From contig NZ_JACJSZ010000003.1 of assembly GCF_014698445.1 (NCBI RefSeq), positions 62,001 through 126,000 of the forward strand: a stretch of 64,000 bases of DNA, in the 5' to 3' direction. The notes under the pieces were generated by a model. The model saw only the letters and a list, made by a program, of their open reading frames with translations, had not been told where the DNA came from and searched no databases. Of the stretch, positions 55,461 through 64,000 are shown one piece after another (within the stretch, counting starts at the first letter, position 1; every line of letters starts with the position of its first letter). This DNA is from Microcystis elabens FACHB-917 (lineage in GTDB: Bacteria; Cyanobacteriota; Cyanobacteriia; PCC-6307; Cyanobiaceae). A program made the position numbers and the translations under genes.

Positions 55461-56870
55461 TCAGGTGGGTGGCAGGGTGGGCAGCACCACCCCGTCCCGC
55501 ACCTTCAGCACCACCATCGAGGCGTCGTCCTCGAGCCGGCGGTCGCTGCCGACGAAACGGTCGAGGCGCTCGAACAGCCGATCCAGGATCGCCTGGGCGT
55601 CGTGGGCGGCGCGGCAGGCCCCCTGGAAAGCCTTCACCAGCCGCTCCTCGTCGAAGCGCTCGCCGCTGAAGCCGCTGGCCTCGGTCACGCCGTCGGTGTA
55701 GTAAAGGATCACATCGCCAGGCTCCAGCTGCAGTTCGCCGCAGCCGTACTCGGCCTCGCTCTGCAGGCCGATCAGCAGGCCGGGGGTGTCGAGCCGCTCC
55801 ACCCGGCCCGACTGGCGCCGCCAGACCAGGGGCGGGTTGTGGGCCGCGTTGGCGTAGCGCAGCAGGCGGGTGCGGGGGTCGTAGTCGGAATAGAAGAGGG
55901 TGACGAAGCGGTGCGAGTGGGCCAGGTCCTCCTGGGCCAGCTGGTTGAGGTCGTGGAGGATGCGGTCGGGGGGCAGTCCGCTGAGCACCTCGGCCCGCAG
56001 CATGCCCCGCAGCAGGGTCATCAGCAGGCCGGCCGGCACCCCCTTGCCCATGACGTCGCCCATCACCAGCGCCCAGGGGGCCTGCTCGCGGCGGTGGCCG
56101 GTGAGCTGGGGCCGGGTGGGGATGAAGTCGTAGTAGTCGCCGCCCACCTGGAAGGCGGGGCGGCAGAGGGCTGCCAGCTCGACGCCGTCGATCACGGGGC
56201 AGTGGTCGGGGAGCAGCTGGGACTGGACCTCGGCACCGATGCTCAACTGGCGGTCGAGCCGCTCGTGGCGGCGCCGGTCCTGTTGCAGCACCTCGTTCTC
56301 CAGGGCCACACCGGTGAGGTCGGCCACCAGCTGCAGGTGCCGGCGACGCACGTCGCTCCAGCTGTAGCCGCGGCGATCACTGAACACATAGAGCCGGCCC
56401 CGCTGGCGGCTGCGGGCCACCACCGAGGTGGCGAACACCTGGTGGGCCCCGAGCAGGCGCTGGATCAGGGGATCGAGCAGCACCGCGACGGCCTCGTCGC
56501 CCTCCTGGCTCTGGAACTGGCCATCGGGCAGGGCGGCCAGCTGGCGCAGCACCTCGGCGCTGCGCTCCCCGGGAGTGGCCTGGAGCTGCTCCCGCCACAG
56601 CCGACCGTCGGCATGGAACACCACCAGCAGGCTGCCTTCCCCCTCCACCAGGCGCGCCGCCACCAGCGGCACCAGCTCGAGGAAGCGCTTGAGGTTGGTG
56701 TAGCTGCGCAGGGCGAAGGAGAGGGACGCCAGCAGCTCCAGGTTGCGGCGCTGCTCACGACCGAGGCTGTCGAGGAGCTGGCGCAGAGAGGCCGCGGCGG
56801 TCAGTCCCTGGGCGGGAAGGGACGCCGTGGTGGGGGTGGGGAGGGGCTGCGAAGGCGGCAGGCTGCTCAC
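55461..56870 (-). CDS. PP2C-family (RsbU/SpoIIE-type) phosphatase with GAF-like domain
   Basis: About 470 residues. The N-terminal half (about 60-240: LVPLVAARLVEGEGSLLVVFH, RGRLYVFSDRRGYSW) resembles a GAF sensor, ending in a coil (ENEVLQQDRRRHERLDRQL). The C-terminal half is a PPM phosphatase: GGDYYDFIPT, LVMGDVMGKGVPAGLLM, TLFYSDYDP, and GDVILYYTDGVTEA with the metal Asp residues. It probably dephosphorylates an anti-sigma or anti-anti-sigma partner. GTG 56870 is chosen; TTG 56894 would add eight residues. It lies between ftsY and argH, as in other picocyanobacteria. Confidence 0.88.
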   Translation of the reverse strand: MSSLPPSQPLPTPTTASLPAQGLTAAASLRQLLDSLGREQRRNLELLASLSFALRSYTNLKRFLELVPLVAARLVEGEGSLLVVFHADGRLWREQLQATPGERSAEVLRQLAALPDGQFQSQEGDEAVAVLLDPLIQRLLGAHQVFATSVVARSRQRGRLYVFSDRRGYSWSDVRRRHLQLVADLTGVALENEVLQQDRRRHERLDRQLSIGAEVQSQLLPDHCPVIDGVELAALCRPAFQVGGDYYDFIPTRPQLTGHRREQAPWALVMGDVMGKGVPAGLLMTLLRGMLRAEVLSGLPPDRILHDLNQLAQEDLAHSHRFVTLFYSDYDPRTRLLRYANAAHNPPLVWRRQSGRVERLDTPGLLIGLQSEAEYGCGELQLEPGDVILYYTDGVTEASGFSGERFDEERLVKAFQGACRAAHDAQAILDRLFERLDRFVGSDRRLEDDASMVVLKVRDGVVLPTLPPT

Positions 56871-56933
56871 CGAGCGGCCGCAAAGGACACGCAAGGTAGC
56901 AGCGGCGGACCGCTCCAGCAGGCGGGAAAGGCC

Positions 56934-58481
56934 TCAGGAGGCGAGCAGGGCCTCGACGAACTCGAAGCTGTTGAAGGGCCGCAGGTCGCGGATGCCCTCG
57001 CCGGCCCCGATGAAACGGATCGGCAGCCCCGCCTCCGAGGCCACCGCCAGGGCGACGCCGCCGCGGGCGCTGCCGTCGAGCTTGGTGAGCACCACACCCG
57101 TGAGGCCGGCGGCACTGGCGAAGGCCATCGCCTGGCGCAGGCCGTTCTGGCCCTGGCTGGCATCGAGCACCAGCAGCGATTCCACCGCCGCCTCCGGTGC
57201 CAGCTTGGTGATCGTGCGCCGCACCTTGCCCAGTTCCTCCATCAGGTTGTGCTTGGTCTGCAGCCGGCCGGCGGTGTCCACCAGCACCAGCTCGGTGCCC
57301 TTGGAGCGGGCGGCGCCGATGGCGTCATAGACGACCGCCGCGGGGTCGGCGTTGGCACTGGGGTTGGCGACCACGGCGACGCCGCTGCGCTCGCCCCAGA
57401 CGCTCACCTGCTGCACCGCGGCGGCCCGGAAGGTGTCGGCGGCGGCGATCAGGCAGCTGTAGCCGCTGCGCACCGCCAGGTTGGCCAGCTTGCCGAGGGT
57501 GGTGGTCTTGCCGACCCCGTTGACCCCGACCAGCAGCCAGACGTTGAGCCGGTCGCGCTGGGGGGCCAGCAGGGCGGTGCCGCCGGAACGGATCGGCTCC
57601 TCCAGCAGGCCGACGAGCTGCTCCTTGAGGAAGCGGAGGCCCTCGGCCGGGTCGACCACCTCCTCGTTGAGGCGGCGCCGCAGGGCTTCGAGCACCTGGT
57701 CGGTGGCCTTCACCCCCACGTCGGCCCGCAGCAGGGTGGATTCGAGGTCGTCGAGCACCGCCGGGGTGAGGGGGTCGTCGCCGAGGTTCTCCAGCAGCTG
57801 GGAGACGAAACCCCGGCGGGTCTTCTCGAGGCCACGCCGCAGCCGTCCCAGCCAGTCGATCTCCTCGAGGGACACCTCCTCGACGCTGCGCCCCTGGGCC
57901 GCCAGCACCTCCGCCGACCAGGTGAAGGTGTCATCGAAGGCGCCCAGGCTTGGGTCGGCGGCATCGGGCTCCGCTGACGCGGGGGTGGCTGCGGTGGTCG
58001 CGGCGGCGACCGGCGGGGCGGGCGCGACCGACTCGGCGGGGGCGGTGATCTCCTGGAGGCGCTGCTGGCGCTGGGCCACGGCCTGCTCCAGCAGGGAGAG
58101 GCCGCTGGCCACGGGCGGGGCGGCGGCGGGTTCGGGCGCGGGCTCGGCAGGAGCGGGTGGGGCCTCCGGTGCCGCCGGCGGCTCGGGGGAAGGCGCCGGC
58201 TCGGCGGCAGCGGCCTGGCTGGCCGCCTCCTGCTGGGCCTTCAGCCGGGCATAGGCCTGGCGGGCCCAGGCCAGGGCGTCCTCGTCGACCCCCGGGCCTG
58301 CGGGGGCGGCAGGGGCAGGGGCGGGAGCGGGCGAAGCGGCGGCGGCGGCCGGCGCGGCCACCTGGGCCGCGGGCTCCGGTTCGACCGCGGGCTCCGGCTC
58401 GACCGCGGGCTCCGGCGAGGGGGCGGCGGCGGGCGCCGGGGCGGGCTGGGCCAGGGCCCGTTTGAACCAATCGAAGACCAT
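56934..58481 (-). CDS. ftsY: signal recognition particle receptor FtsY
   Basis: GTPase receptor that docks SRP-ribosome complexes at the membrane. The 515-residue protein begins MVFDWFKRAL, then about 180 residues of Ala/Pro/Glu-rich low complexity, an N domain (GLEKTRRGFVSQLLENLG), and the G domain: GVNGVGKTTTLGKLA, DTFRAAAVQQ, LVDTAGRLQTK, TKLDGSARGG and GAGEGIRDLRPF. The acidic A domain of other FtsY is replaced by this Pro/Ala linker. nusB is 11 bp upstream on the same strand. Confidence 0.96.
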   Translation of the reverse strand: MVFDWFKRALAQPAPAPAAAPSPEPAVEPEPAVEPEPAAQVAAPAAAAASPAPAPAPAAPAGPGVDEDALAWARQAYARLKAQQEAASQAAAAEPAPSPEPPAAPEAPPAPAEPAPEPAAAPPVASGLSLLEQAVAQRQQRLQEITAPAESVAPAPPVAAATTAATPASAEPDAADPSLGAFDDTFTWSAEVLAAQGRSVEEVSLEEIDWLGRLRRGLEKTRRGFVSQLLENLGDDPLTPAVLDDLESTLLRADVGVKATDQVLEALRRRLNEEVVDPAEGLRFLKEQLVGLLEEPIRSGGTALLAPQRDRLNVWLLVGVNGVGKTTTLGKLANLAVRSGYSCLIAAADTFRAAAVQQVSVWGERSGVAVVANPSANADPAAVVYDAIGAARSKGTELVLVDTAGRLQTKHNLMEELGKVRRTITKLAPEAAVESLLVLDASQGQNGLRQAMAFASAAGLTGVVLTKLDGSARGGVALAVASEAGLPIRFIGAGEGIRDLRPFNSFEFVEALLAS

Positions 58482-58492
58482 CGCGTTCCTGG

Positions 58493-59119
58493 TCAGACCC
58501 GGGCGGCGGTGAAACGCCGCAGCACCCCATTGATCATGCGTCGCCCCTGCTCGTCGCTGTAGCGGTTGGCCAGCTCCACGGCCTCGCTGCAGGCCACGGC
58601 GGCGGGGGTGCCGAACTCCTCCAGGTCCACCACCGCCAGCCGCAGGATGTCCCGGTCGACCCGGGGCAGGCGGGTGAGGCGCCAGCCCTCCATCACCGCG
58701 TCGATGCGGCCGTCGAGGGCCTCCCGGTCGCGCAGCACGGCCCGGATGCGGCCGATGGCGTCCCGCTGCACCGCCTCCTGGTCGGCCAGCAGCAGCAGCC
58801 GCGGCAGCTCCAGGCTGGCGGAGAGACGGTTGAGAGCGGCCTCGGCGTGGGCGAGGCCCTCCTGCAGGTGGCGCCGCACCGTGGGCAGCTGCTTCTCCCC
58901 CTGGTCCTGCAGCTCGCTGTCAAGCAGCCGCTGCTGGGCCTGCTGGAGATCCTCGGCGGAGCGGTCGAGGGCCTCGCGCACGTGCTGGCTGAGGCTGGTG
59001 ACGGCCTGCTGCAGCAGCCGGTCGAAGGAGCCGGAGGGGGCTGCGGCCCCGCTGCCGCGGTCGCTGACCTGACCCAGCATCAGCAGGGCCAGTTCACGGG
59101 CAAGGGTGCGACTCTGCAT
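58493..59119 (-). CDS. nusB: transcription antitermination factor NusB
   Basis: A 208-residue NusB with the family start SRTLARELALLMLGQVSDRG and the C-terminal helices DRDILRLAVVDLEEFGTPAAV, EAVELANRYSDEQGRRMINGVL. An insertion of about 70 residues (QQLLDSELQDQGEKQLPTVRR region) makes it longer than the 140-residue E. coli protein, as in other cyanobacteria. With NusE it binds boxA in rRNA transcription. Its ATG overlaps the stop of the DUF502 gene by one base. Confidence 0.92.
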   Translation of the reverse strand: MQSRTLARELALLMLGQVSDRGSGAAAPSGSFDRLLQQAVTSLSQHVREALDRSAEDLQQAQQRLLDSELQDQGEKQLPTVRRHLQEGLAHAEAALNRLSASLELPRLLLLADQEAVQRDAIGRIRAVLRDREALDGRIDAVMEGWRLTRLPRVDRDILRLAVVDLEEFGTPAAVACSEAVELANRYSDEQGRRMINGVLRRFTAARV

Positions 59120-59850
59120 CAGGAGGGTTGGGGGGCGCGCAGCTGGGCCAGCAGGCTGGCGAAGCTGCGGTTGGAGGTGGGTTCCCGCTCGTCGGGGCTG
59201 ACGATGCCGGCGGAGATGATCGTGCGGAAGGCGTCCTCGACGCTCAGCTCGATGTCCTTGACCAGACGCTCGGGCACCACCGCGTACCAGCCGGTGGTGG
59301 GGTTGGGAGCGGTGGGAATGAAGACGCTGAGCATGGTCTCTCCGAAATCGGCCTGGATGGCCGTGCCCAGCACGCCGGTGACGAAACCCACCGCATAGAG
59401 CCCCTCACGGGGATATTCGACCAGCACCACCCGCCGGAAGCGGGAGGAATTGCCCTGGAGGAAGGTTTCCAGCAGCTGCTTGAGGGTCTTGTAGACCGAG
59501 CCCGCCAGGGGGATGCGCAGCAGGGTGCCCTCACCGAACTCCAGCAGCCAGCGGCCGACGATGTTGCGGGCCATCAGACCGATCAGCAGGATGCCCAGGA
59601 GCGGCACCAGCAGACCCACCCCCAGGTTGATCAGGTCCTGGAGGAGGGGGTTGAGGGTGTTGAACGGGTTGAACTGCTTGGGGATCGAGGTGAGGAAGGC
59701 CAGGACGAAGCGGCTCACCGTGGTGGCGAGCCAGATCGTGGTGGCCAGAGGGATGACCACCAGCAGGCCGGCGATCAGATCGTTCTTGAGATCCTGCTGC
59801 AGCCGGTTGCCCAGGAGCTGATCGGAACTGGGACTACTGGATGGGACCAA
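59119..59850 (-). CDS. DUF502 family membrane protein
   Basis: A 243-residue protein starting with a short polar leader, then two membrane segments (DLIAGLLVVIPLATTIWLATTV; LINLGVGLLVPLLGILLIGLMA) and a soluble C-terminal domain with RIPLAGSVYKTLKQLLETF, VVLVEYPREGLYAVGFVTG and PTAPNPTTGW. This is the pattern of DUF502 (related to plant COV proteins). Function in bacteria is not established. It is coupled by a one-base overlap to nusB. Confidence 0.9.
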   Translation of the reverse strand: MVPSSSPSSDQLLGNRLQQDLKNDLIAGLLVVIPLATTIWLATTVSRFVLAFLTSIPKQFNPFNTLNPLLQDLINLGVGLLVPLLGILLIGLMARNIVGRWLLEFGEGTLLRIPLAGSVYKTLKQLLETFLQGNSSRFRRVVLVEYPREGLYAVGFVTGVLGTAIQADFGETMLSVFIPTAPNPTTGWYAVVPERLVKDIELSVEDAFRTIISAGIVSPDEREPTSNRSFASLLAQLRAPQPS

Positions 59851-59901
59851 TGGACGGGGTCCGAAGGGGGGAAACCCTAACGGTAACGATCCAAGGGGGT
59901 C

Positions 59902-60552
59902 TTACAGGACACTGCCGAGGCAAAGGATCGTGAAGGCGATGATCAGCACCACGGCTCCGAGGGATCCGCCGTAGCGACGCTGGCTGAGGGTGACCTTGCT
60001 GGTCTGCTCGGTCTGCTTGAACTGGGTCTCGAGCTGGTCGAGCTGGCGATCGACGAAGGCCCGGGCCGACTGGGTCTTCTGCTCCTCGGTGGCGCCCGGG
60101 GGCACCTGGCCGGTGGCTTCGGCCTGCTTGATCAGCTGCTGGAGCAGGGCGGGATCCTTGCTCTGCTGGCGGGCCATCTCCAGCTGGCCGCGCTTGGCGG
60201 CCAGCTGCTGGTCGGCCTGCTGCTGCATCTGCTGGTCGCCACCGAAGGTGATCGGCAGCGAGGCGGTCAGCAGCACGGCCAGCAGACCGCTGATGATGCA
60301 CACGGTCCAGAGGATGGGGGTGCGCTCCTCCGACGGGTCTTCCAGGCGGGAGGAGAGGTACATGAGCAGCAGCCCGATCAGACCCATCGGGGCCTGGCCG
60401 ATCAGCCGCTCCACCACCAGCTGGCGGAAGGCCTCCTCCTGCCAGTCCCAGAGGGTGAGGACCGCGACAAGCTGCAGGACGAGCAGCACCACCAGGGTGA
60501 GGCCCATCCAGCGCAGCAGGGGACTGAAGCGGGAGGAGGAACTTGCTGCCAC
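59902..60552 (-). CDS. HpsJ-like membrane protein
   Basis: A 216-residue protein with four or so membrane helices (MGLTLVVLLVLQLVAVLTLW; APMGLIGLLLMYLSSRL; ILWTVCIISGLLAVLLTASLPI; GAVVLIIAFTILCLGSVL) and a central soluble coiled region rich in Gln (QQMQQQADQQLAAKRGQL). The layout resembles the HpsJ family of cyanobacteria, one member of which works in hormogonium polysaccharide secretion; for a unicellular strain the role is unknown. GTG 60552 is the first sensible start. The long frame that stays open upstream is not coding. Confidence 0.7.
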   Translation of the reverse strand: MAASSSSRFSPLLRWMGLTLVVLLVLQLVAVLTLWDWQEEAFRQLVVERLIGQAPMGLIGLLLMYLSSRLEDPSEERTPILWTVCIISGLLAVLLTASLPITFGGDQQMQQQADQQLAAKRGQLEMARQQSKDPALLQQLIKQAEATGQVPPGATEEQKTQSARAFVDRQLDQLETQFKQTEQTSKVTLSQRRYGGSLGAVVLIIAFTILCLGSVL

Positions 60553-60570
60553 GCAGGGGGGGTCGGATTC

Positions 60571-61560
60571 GTGGGACTCTACCGGCAGCCCTTGAGCGCG
60601 CCCTCCTCCCCCGGCGCCCTGGCGGCGGCCCTGCGGGCCAGGGCCGAAGGGCTCGGCTTCGCGCCGGTGGGGCTGGCGGCGGTGCCGGGCAGTCCGCGGC
60701 TGGCCCTGCGCACGGCCGCCCTGGAACGGTGGCTGGCGGCGGGTCACCAGGCGGGGATGGGCTGGATGGAGGATCCCCGCCGCCGCCGGATCGAGGCGCT
60801 TCTGCCGGGGGTGCGCAGCATCCTTGCCGTGGGCTGGAACCACCACGTGGCCCCGCAGCAGGCGCCGGGCAGCCTGCGGGTGGCCCGCTACGGCTGGGGG
60901 CGTGATTACCACCGGGTGATCGATGGCCGCCTGCGGCAGCTGGGGCGCTGGCTGGAGGAGGTCGCGCCGGGCACCACCTGGCGCGCCTGCGTCGACAGCG
61001 CCCCCCTGCTCGACAAGGCCTGGGCGGAGGAGGCGGGCCTGGGCTGGATCGGCAAGAACGGCAACCTGATCGATCGCCGCCGGGGCTCCTGGATGCTGCT
61101 GGGCCACCTGCTCACCAGCCTCGACCTGCCGCCCGACCGTCCGGCCGCGTCCCTGTGCGGCGCCTGCGCCGCCTGCATCGACGCCTGCCCGACCGGAGCC
61201 CTCGACGCGCCGTTCGTGGTGGATGCCCGCCGCTGCATCGCCTACCACACGATCGAAAACCGCGACGGGGAGCTGCCGGCGGCGATCGCCGGGCGTCTGG
61301 AGGGCTGGGTGGCCGGCTGCGACATCTGCCAGGAGGTGTGTCCCTGGAACCGGCAGCCCCTGCCCGTCAGCAGCGACGCCGACGCGCAGCCGCGCCCCTG
61401 GCTGCTGGATCTGCGCGGCGAGGACGCCCTGGGCTGGAGCGACGGCGACTGGGACGAACGGCTGCGGGCCTCGGCCCTGCGGCGCATCCGACCGGCGATG
61501 TGGCGGCGCAACATCCGGGCGGCGCTGGCCGGCTGGGGACAACGGGGGACGGCTCCCTAG
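60571..61560 (+). CDS. queG: epoxyqueuosine reductase
   Basis: Cobalamin- and iron-sulfur-dependent reductase for the last step of queuosine in tRNA. The 329-residue protein has SAPLLDKAWAEEAGLGWIGKNGNLI, the two cluster motifs CGACAACIDACPTGA and CDICQEVCPW, and YHTIENRDGELP. The cbiD gene elsewhere in the window is consistent with the cobalamin needed, though picocyanobacteria make pseudocobalamin. GTG 60571 is used; TTG 60592 is an alternative. It is divergent from the HpsJ-like gene. Confidence 0.93.
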   Translation: MGLYRQPLSAPSSPGALAAALRARAEGLGFAPVGLAAVPGSPRLALRTAALERWLAAGHQAGMGWMEDPRRRRIEALLPGVRSILAVGWNHHVAPQQAPGSLRVARYGWGRDYHRVIDGRLRQLGRWLEEVAPGTTWRACVDSAPLLDKAWAEEAGLGWIGKNGNLIDRRRGSWMLLGHLLTSLDLPPDRPAASLCGACAACIDACPTGALDAPFVVDARRCIAYHTIENRDGELPAAIAGRLEGWVAGCDICQEVCPWNRQPLPVSSDADAQPRPWLLDLRGEDALGWSDGDWDERLRASALRRIRPAMWRRNIRAALAGWGQRGTAP

Positions 61561-61584
61561 GCTGGGGGGATTCGGGGTGTTTCC

Positions 61585-62499
61585 GTGGTCCGGCGGTTCT
61601 GGCGACTGTTCTCCTCCCTCTGCCTGGCCATGCCGCTGACGGCCACCCCGCTGGTGGTCTCGGCGCTGCCGGCCCGGGCCCTGGTGCCGTTCGTCTACCT
61701 GCCGCAGGAGAAGGAACTGGAGGGGGCGGGGCTGGGCATCGCCCAGGCGGCGGCGCGGCTGCTGCGCCTCGGCCAGGCGGAGGATGCGGCCCGACTGGCG
61801 GAACTGACGGTGCGGCTGCTGCCGCAGGACCCCCGCGGCTGGGTGCTCCTGGCGGAGGCGGAGCTGCGCAGCAACGAGATGGAGAAGGCGAAGCTGGCCC
61901 TGGCCCGGGCCAAGGAGCTGGATCCCAACAACGCCGGCATCTGGTTCGCCGAGGGCTCCCTGGCGCTGCGGGACGGCAAGCCCCAGGACGCCATCGGCCT
62001 GCTGCGGCGCGGGCTGGAGCTGGATGGCCGCAACGCCGGTGCCTACTTCGACCTGGGCAATGCCCAGATCCTGCTGGGCAACCCCCAGGAGGCCCTGGGG
62101 TCGTTCGAGAAGGCCGCGGGGCTGCGCAAGGACTTCTGGGAGGCGATCAACAACCAGGGGCTGGTGCTGTACGAGAGCGGCCGGATCAACGACGCCATCG
62201 GTCGCTGGCAGCGGGTGCTGAAGATCAAGCCGGACATCGCCGAGACGTCCCTGGCCCTGGCGGCGGCCCTGTTCGAGCGCGGCCCGGCGGAGCGGGCCCA
62301 GGCCCTGAAGCTGGCCGAGACCGCTCTGGCGGAGGAGCCGAACTACGTCAAGGAGAAGTATCAGAAGGAGCAGCTGTGGGGGCCGAAGCTGCGGGCGGTG
62401 ACCGCCCAGCTGCTGGCCCTGCCGGAACTGAAGGCGGCGGTGGAGCGGGCCCTGGCCAACGCCACCGACGCTGACGGCGGCAGCGGCGACGACTCCTGA
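61585..62499 (+). CDS. exported tetratricopeptide repeat protein
   Basis: A 304-residue protein from GTG 61585 with a signal peptide (SLCLAMPLTATPLVVSALPARA) and five or more TPR units (EDAARLAELTVRLLPQDPRGW; MEKAKLALARAKELDPNNAG; PQDAIGLLRRGLELDGRNAG; EALGSFEKAAGLRKD; INDAIGRWQRVLKIKPD). The mature protein should act as a periplasmic or lumenal scaffold. Its position between queG and gyrA is one I recall from related genomes. The function is unknown. Confidence 0.85.
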   Translation: MVRRFWRLFSSLCLAMPLTATPLVVSALPARALVPFVYLPQEKELEGAGLGIAQAAARLLRLGQAEDAARLAELTVRLLPQDPRGWVLLAEAELRSNEMEKAKLALARAKELDPNNAGIWFAEGSLALRDGKPQDAIGLLRRGLELDGRNAGAYFDLGNAQILLGNPQEALGSFEKAAGLRKDFWEAINNQGLVLYESGRINDAIGRWQRVLKIKPDIAETSLALAAALFERGPAERAQALKLAETALAEEPNYVKEKYQKEQLWGPKLRAVTAQLLALPELKAAVERALANATDADGGSGDDS

Positions 62500-62500
62500 G

Positions 62501-62532
62501 ACCGTCTCCTGAGACGGTGTGCCCACGGGCAC
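62501..62532 (+). promoter_or_regulatory. two adjacent inverted repeats before gyrA
   Basis: ACCGTCTC-CT-GAGACGGT (62501-62518) is followed at once by GTGCCC-AC-GGGCAC (62519-62532); each is a perfect dyad with a 2-bp centre. They fill the gap after the TPR gene stop (62499) and lie 45 bp before gyrA. A terminator hairpin, or an operator or cruciform near a supercoiling-controlled gyrA promoter, are the options. CTCCTGAGAC also occurs twice, 13 bp apart (62493, 62506). Confidence 0.45.
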
Positions 62533-62576
62533 CATCTGTAGGCTGAGCGCCCTGAGCCGCTGCCCCCCAGGACCGG

Positions 62577-64000
<1,424 letters not shown>

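Noticed and set aside
60553-62535. Long N-terminal extension of the HpsJ-like gene (877 codons in total)
   Set aside because: The extension is antisense to queG and the TPR gene, both well supported. Only the part from GTG 60552 has membrane helices and family-like sequence.

Overview
The window is a very GC-rich chromosomal segment from a unicellular picocyanobacterium, most likely of the Cyanobium / freshwater-euryhaline Synechococcus type. The evidence is the photosynthetic gene content (sqdB and sqdX for sulfolipid, a monoglucosyldiacylglycerol synthase of the Sll1377 type, Ycf37-like and Ssl1498-like proteins, gap2, a lumenal TLP40/CYP38-type cyclophilin), pervasive G/C third positions, many GTG/TTG starts, and cyanobacterial gene neighbourhoods (tig-clpP-clpX, rpmI-rplT, gap2/murC-murB, argH through gyrA). 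Names of families come from recognised motifs; no database search was run.

Layout. 1-8.7 kb: start of asd, divergent from tig-clpP-clpX (nascent-chain folding and proteolysis), then three accessory genes (an LRAT-like protein, a sulfotransferase-like protein, a glycosyltransferase-like protein) and dnaX. 8.9-16 kb: an AT-richer glycosyltransferase that looks acquired, a glucolipid synthase, a SpoIID-domain lipoprotein, rpmI-rplT, a Ycf37-like TPR protein, thiG and a one-helix Ssl1498-like protein. 16-25.9 kb: sqdB-sqdX, then a minus-strand run cbiD-guaA-two hypotheticals-PBP2, and a class V aminotransferase and lipoprotein on the plus strand.

25.9-29.4 kb is the stand-out region. A tRNA-Gly(CCC) gene is followed by a roughly 3.3 kb insert that ends in a second copy of the 3' end of that tRNA. 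The insert holds one compact operon: a Phd/YefM antitoxin, a RelE/ParE toxin, and a 798-residue protein joining an archaeo-eukaryotic-type primase to a superfamily II helicase, of the kind called TOTE conflict-system proteins. Two 8-bp palindromes sit before the antitoxin, and paired TTYTCAC repeats with the same 12-nt spacing lie at both ends. No integrase is present. I read it as a minimal tRNA-targeted defence or conflict island.

29.5-36 kb holds small conserved proteins, an AbrB-type membrane protein, a SNF2 helicase divergent from an HNH nuclease, and an SDR-like protein. 36-64 kb is dense housekeeping: pdxA, accB, efp, cyclophilin, thiL, gap2, murC-murB, ybaB, rsgA, tusA, dnaJ-grpE, pilB-pilT-pilC, a flavoprotein, dusA, a Gly-rich RRM protein, argH, a PP2C phosphatase, ftsY, nusB, two membrane proteins, queG, a TPR protein and the first three-quarters or so of gyrA. 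Neighbouring genes often overlap, including convergent pairs whose 3' ends overlap by 10-55 bp. I saw no CRISPR array, rRNA, insertion sequence or prophage.
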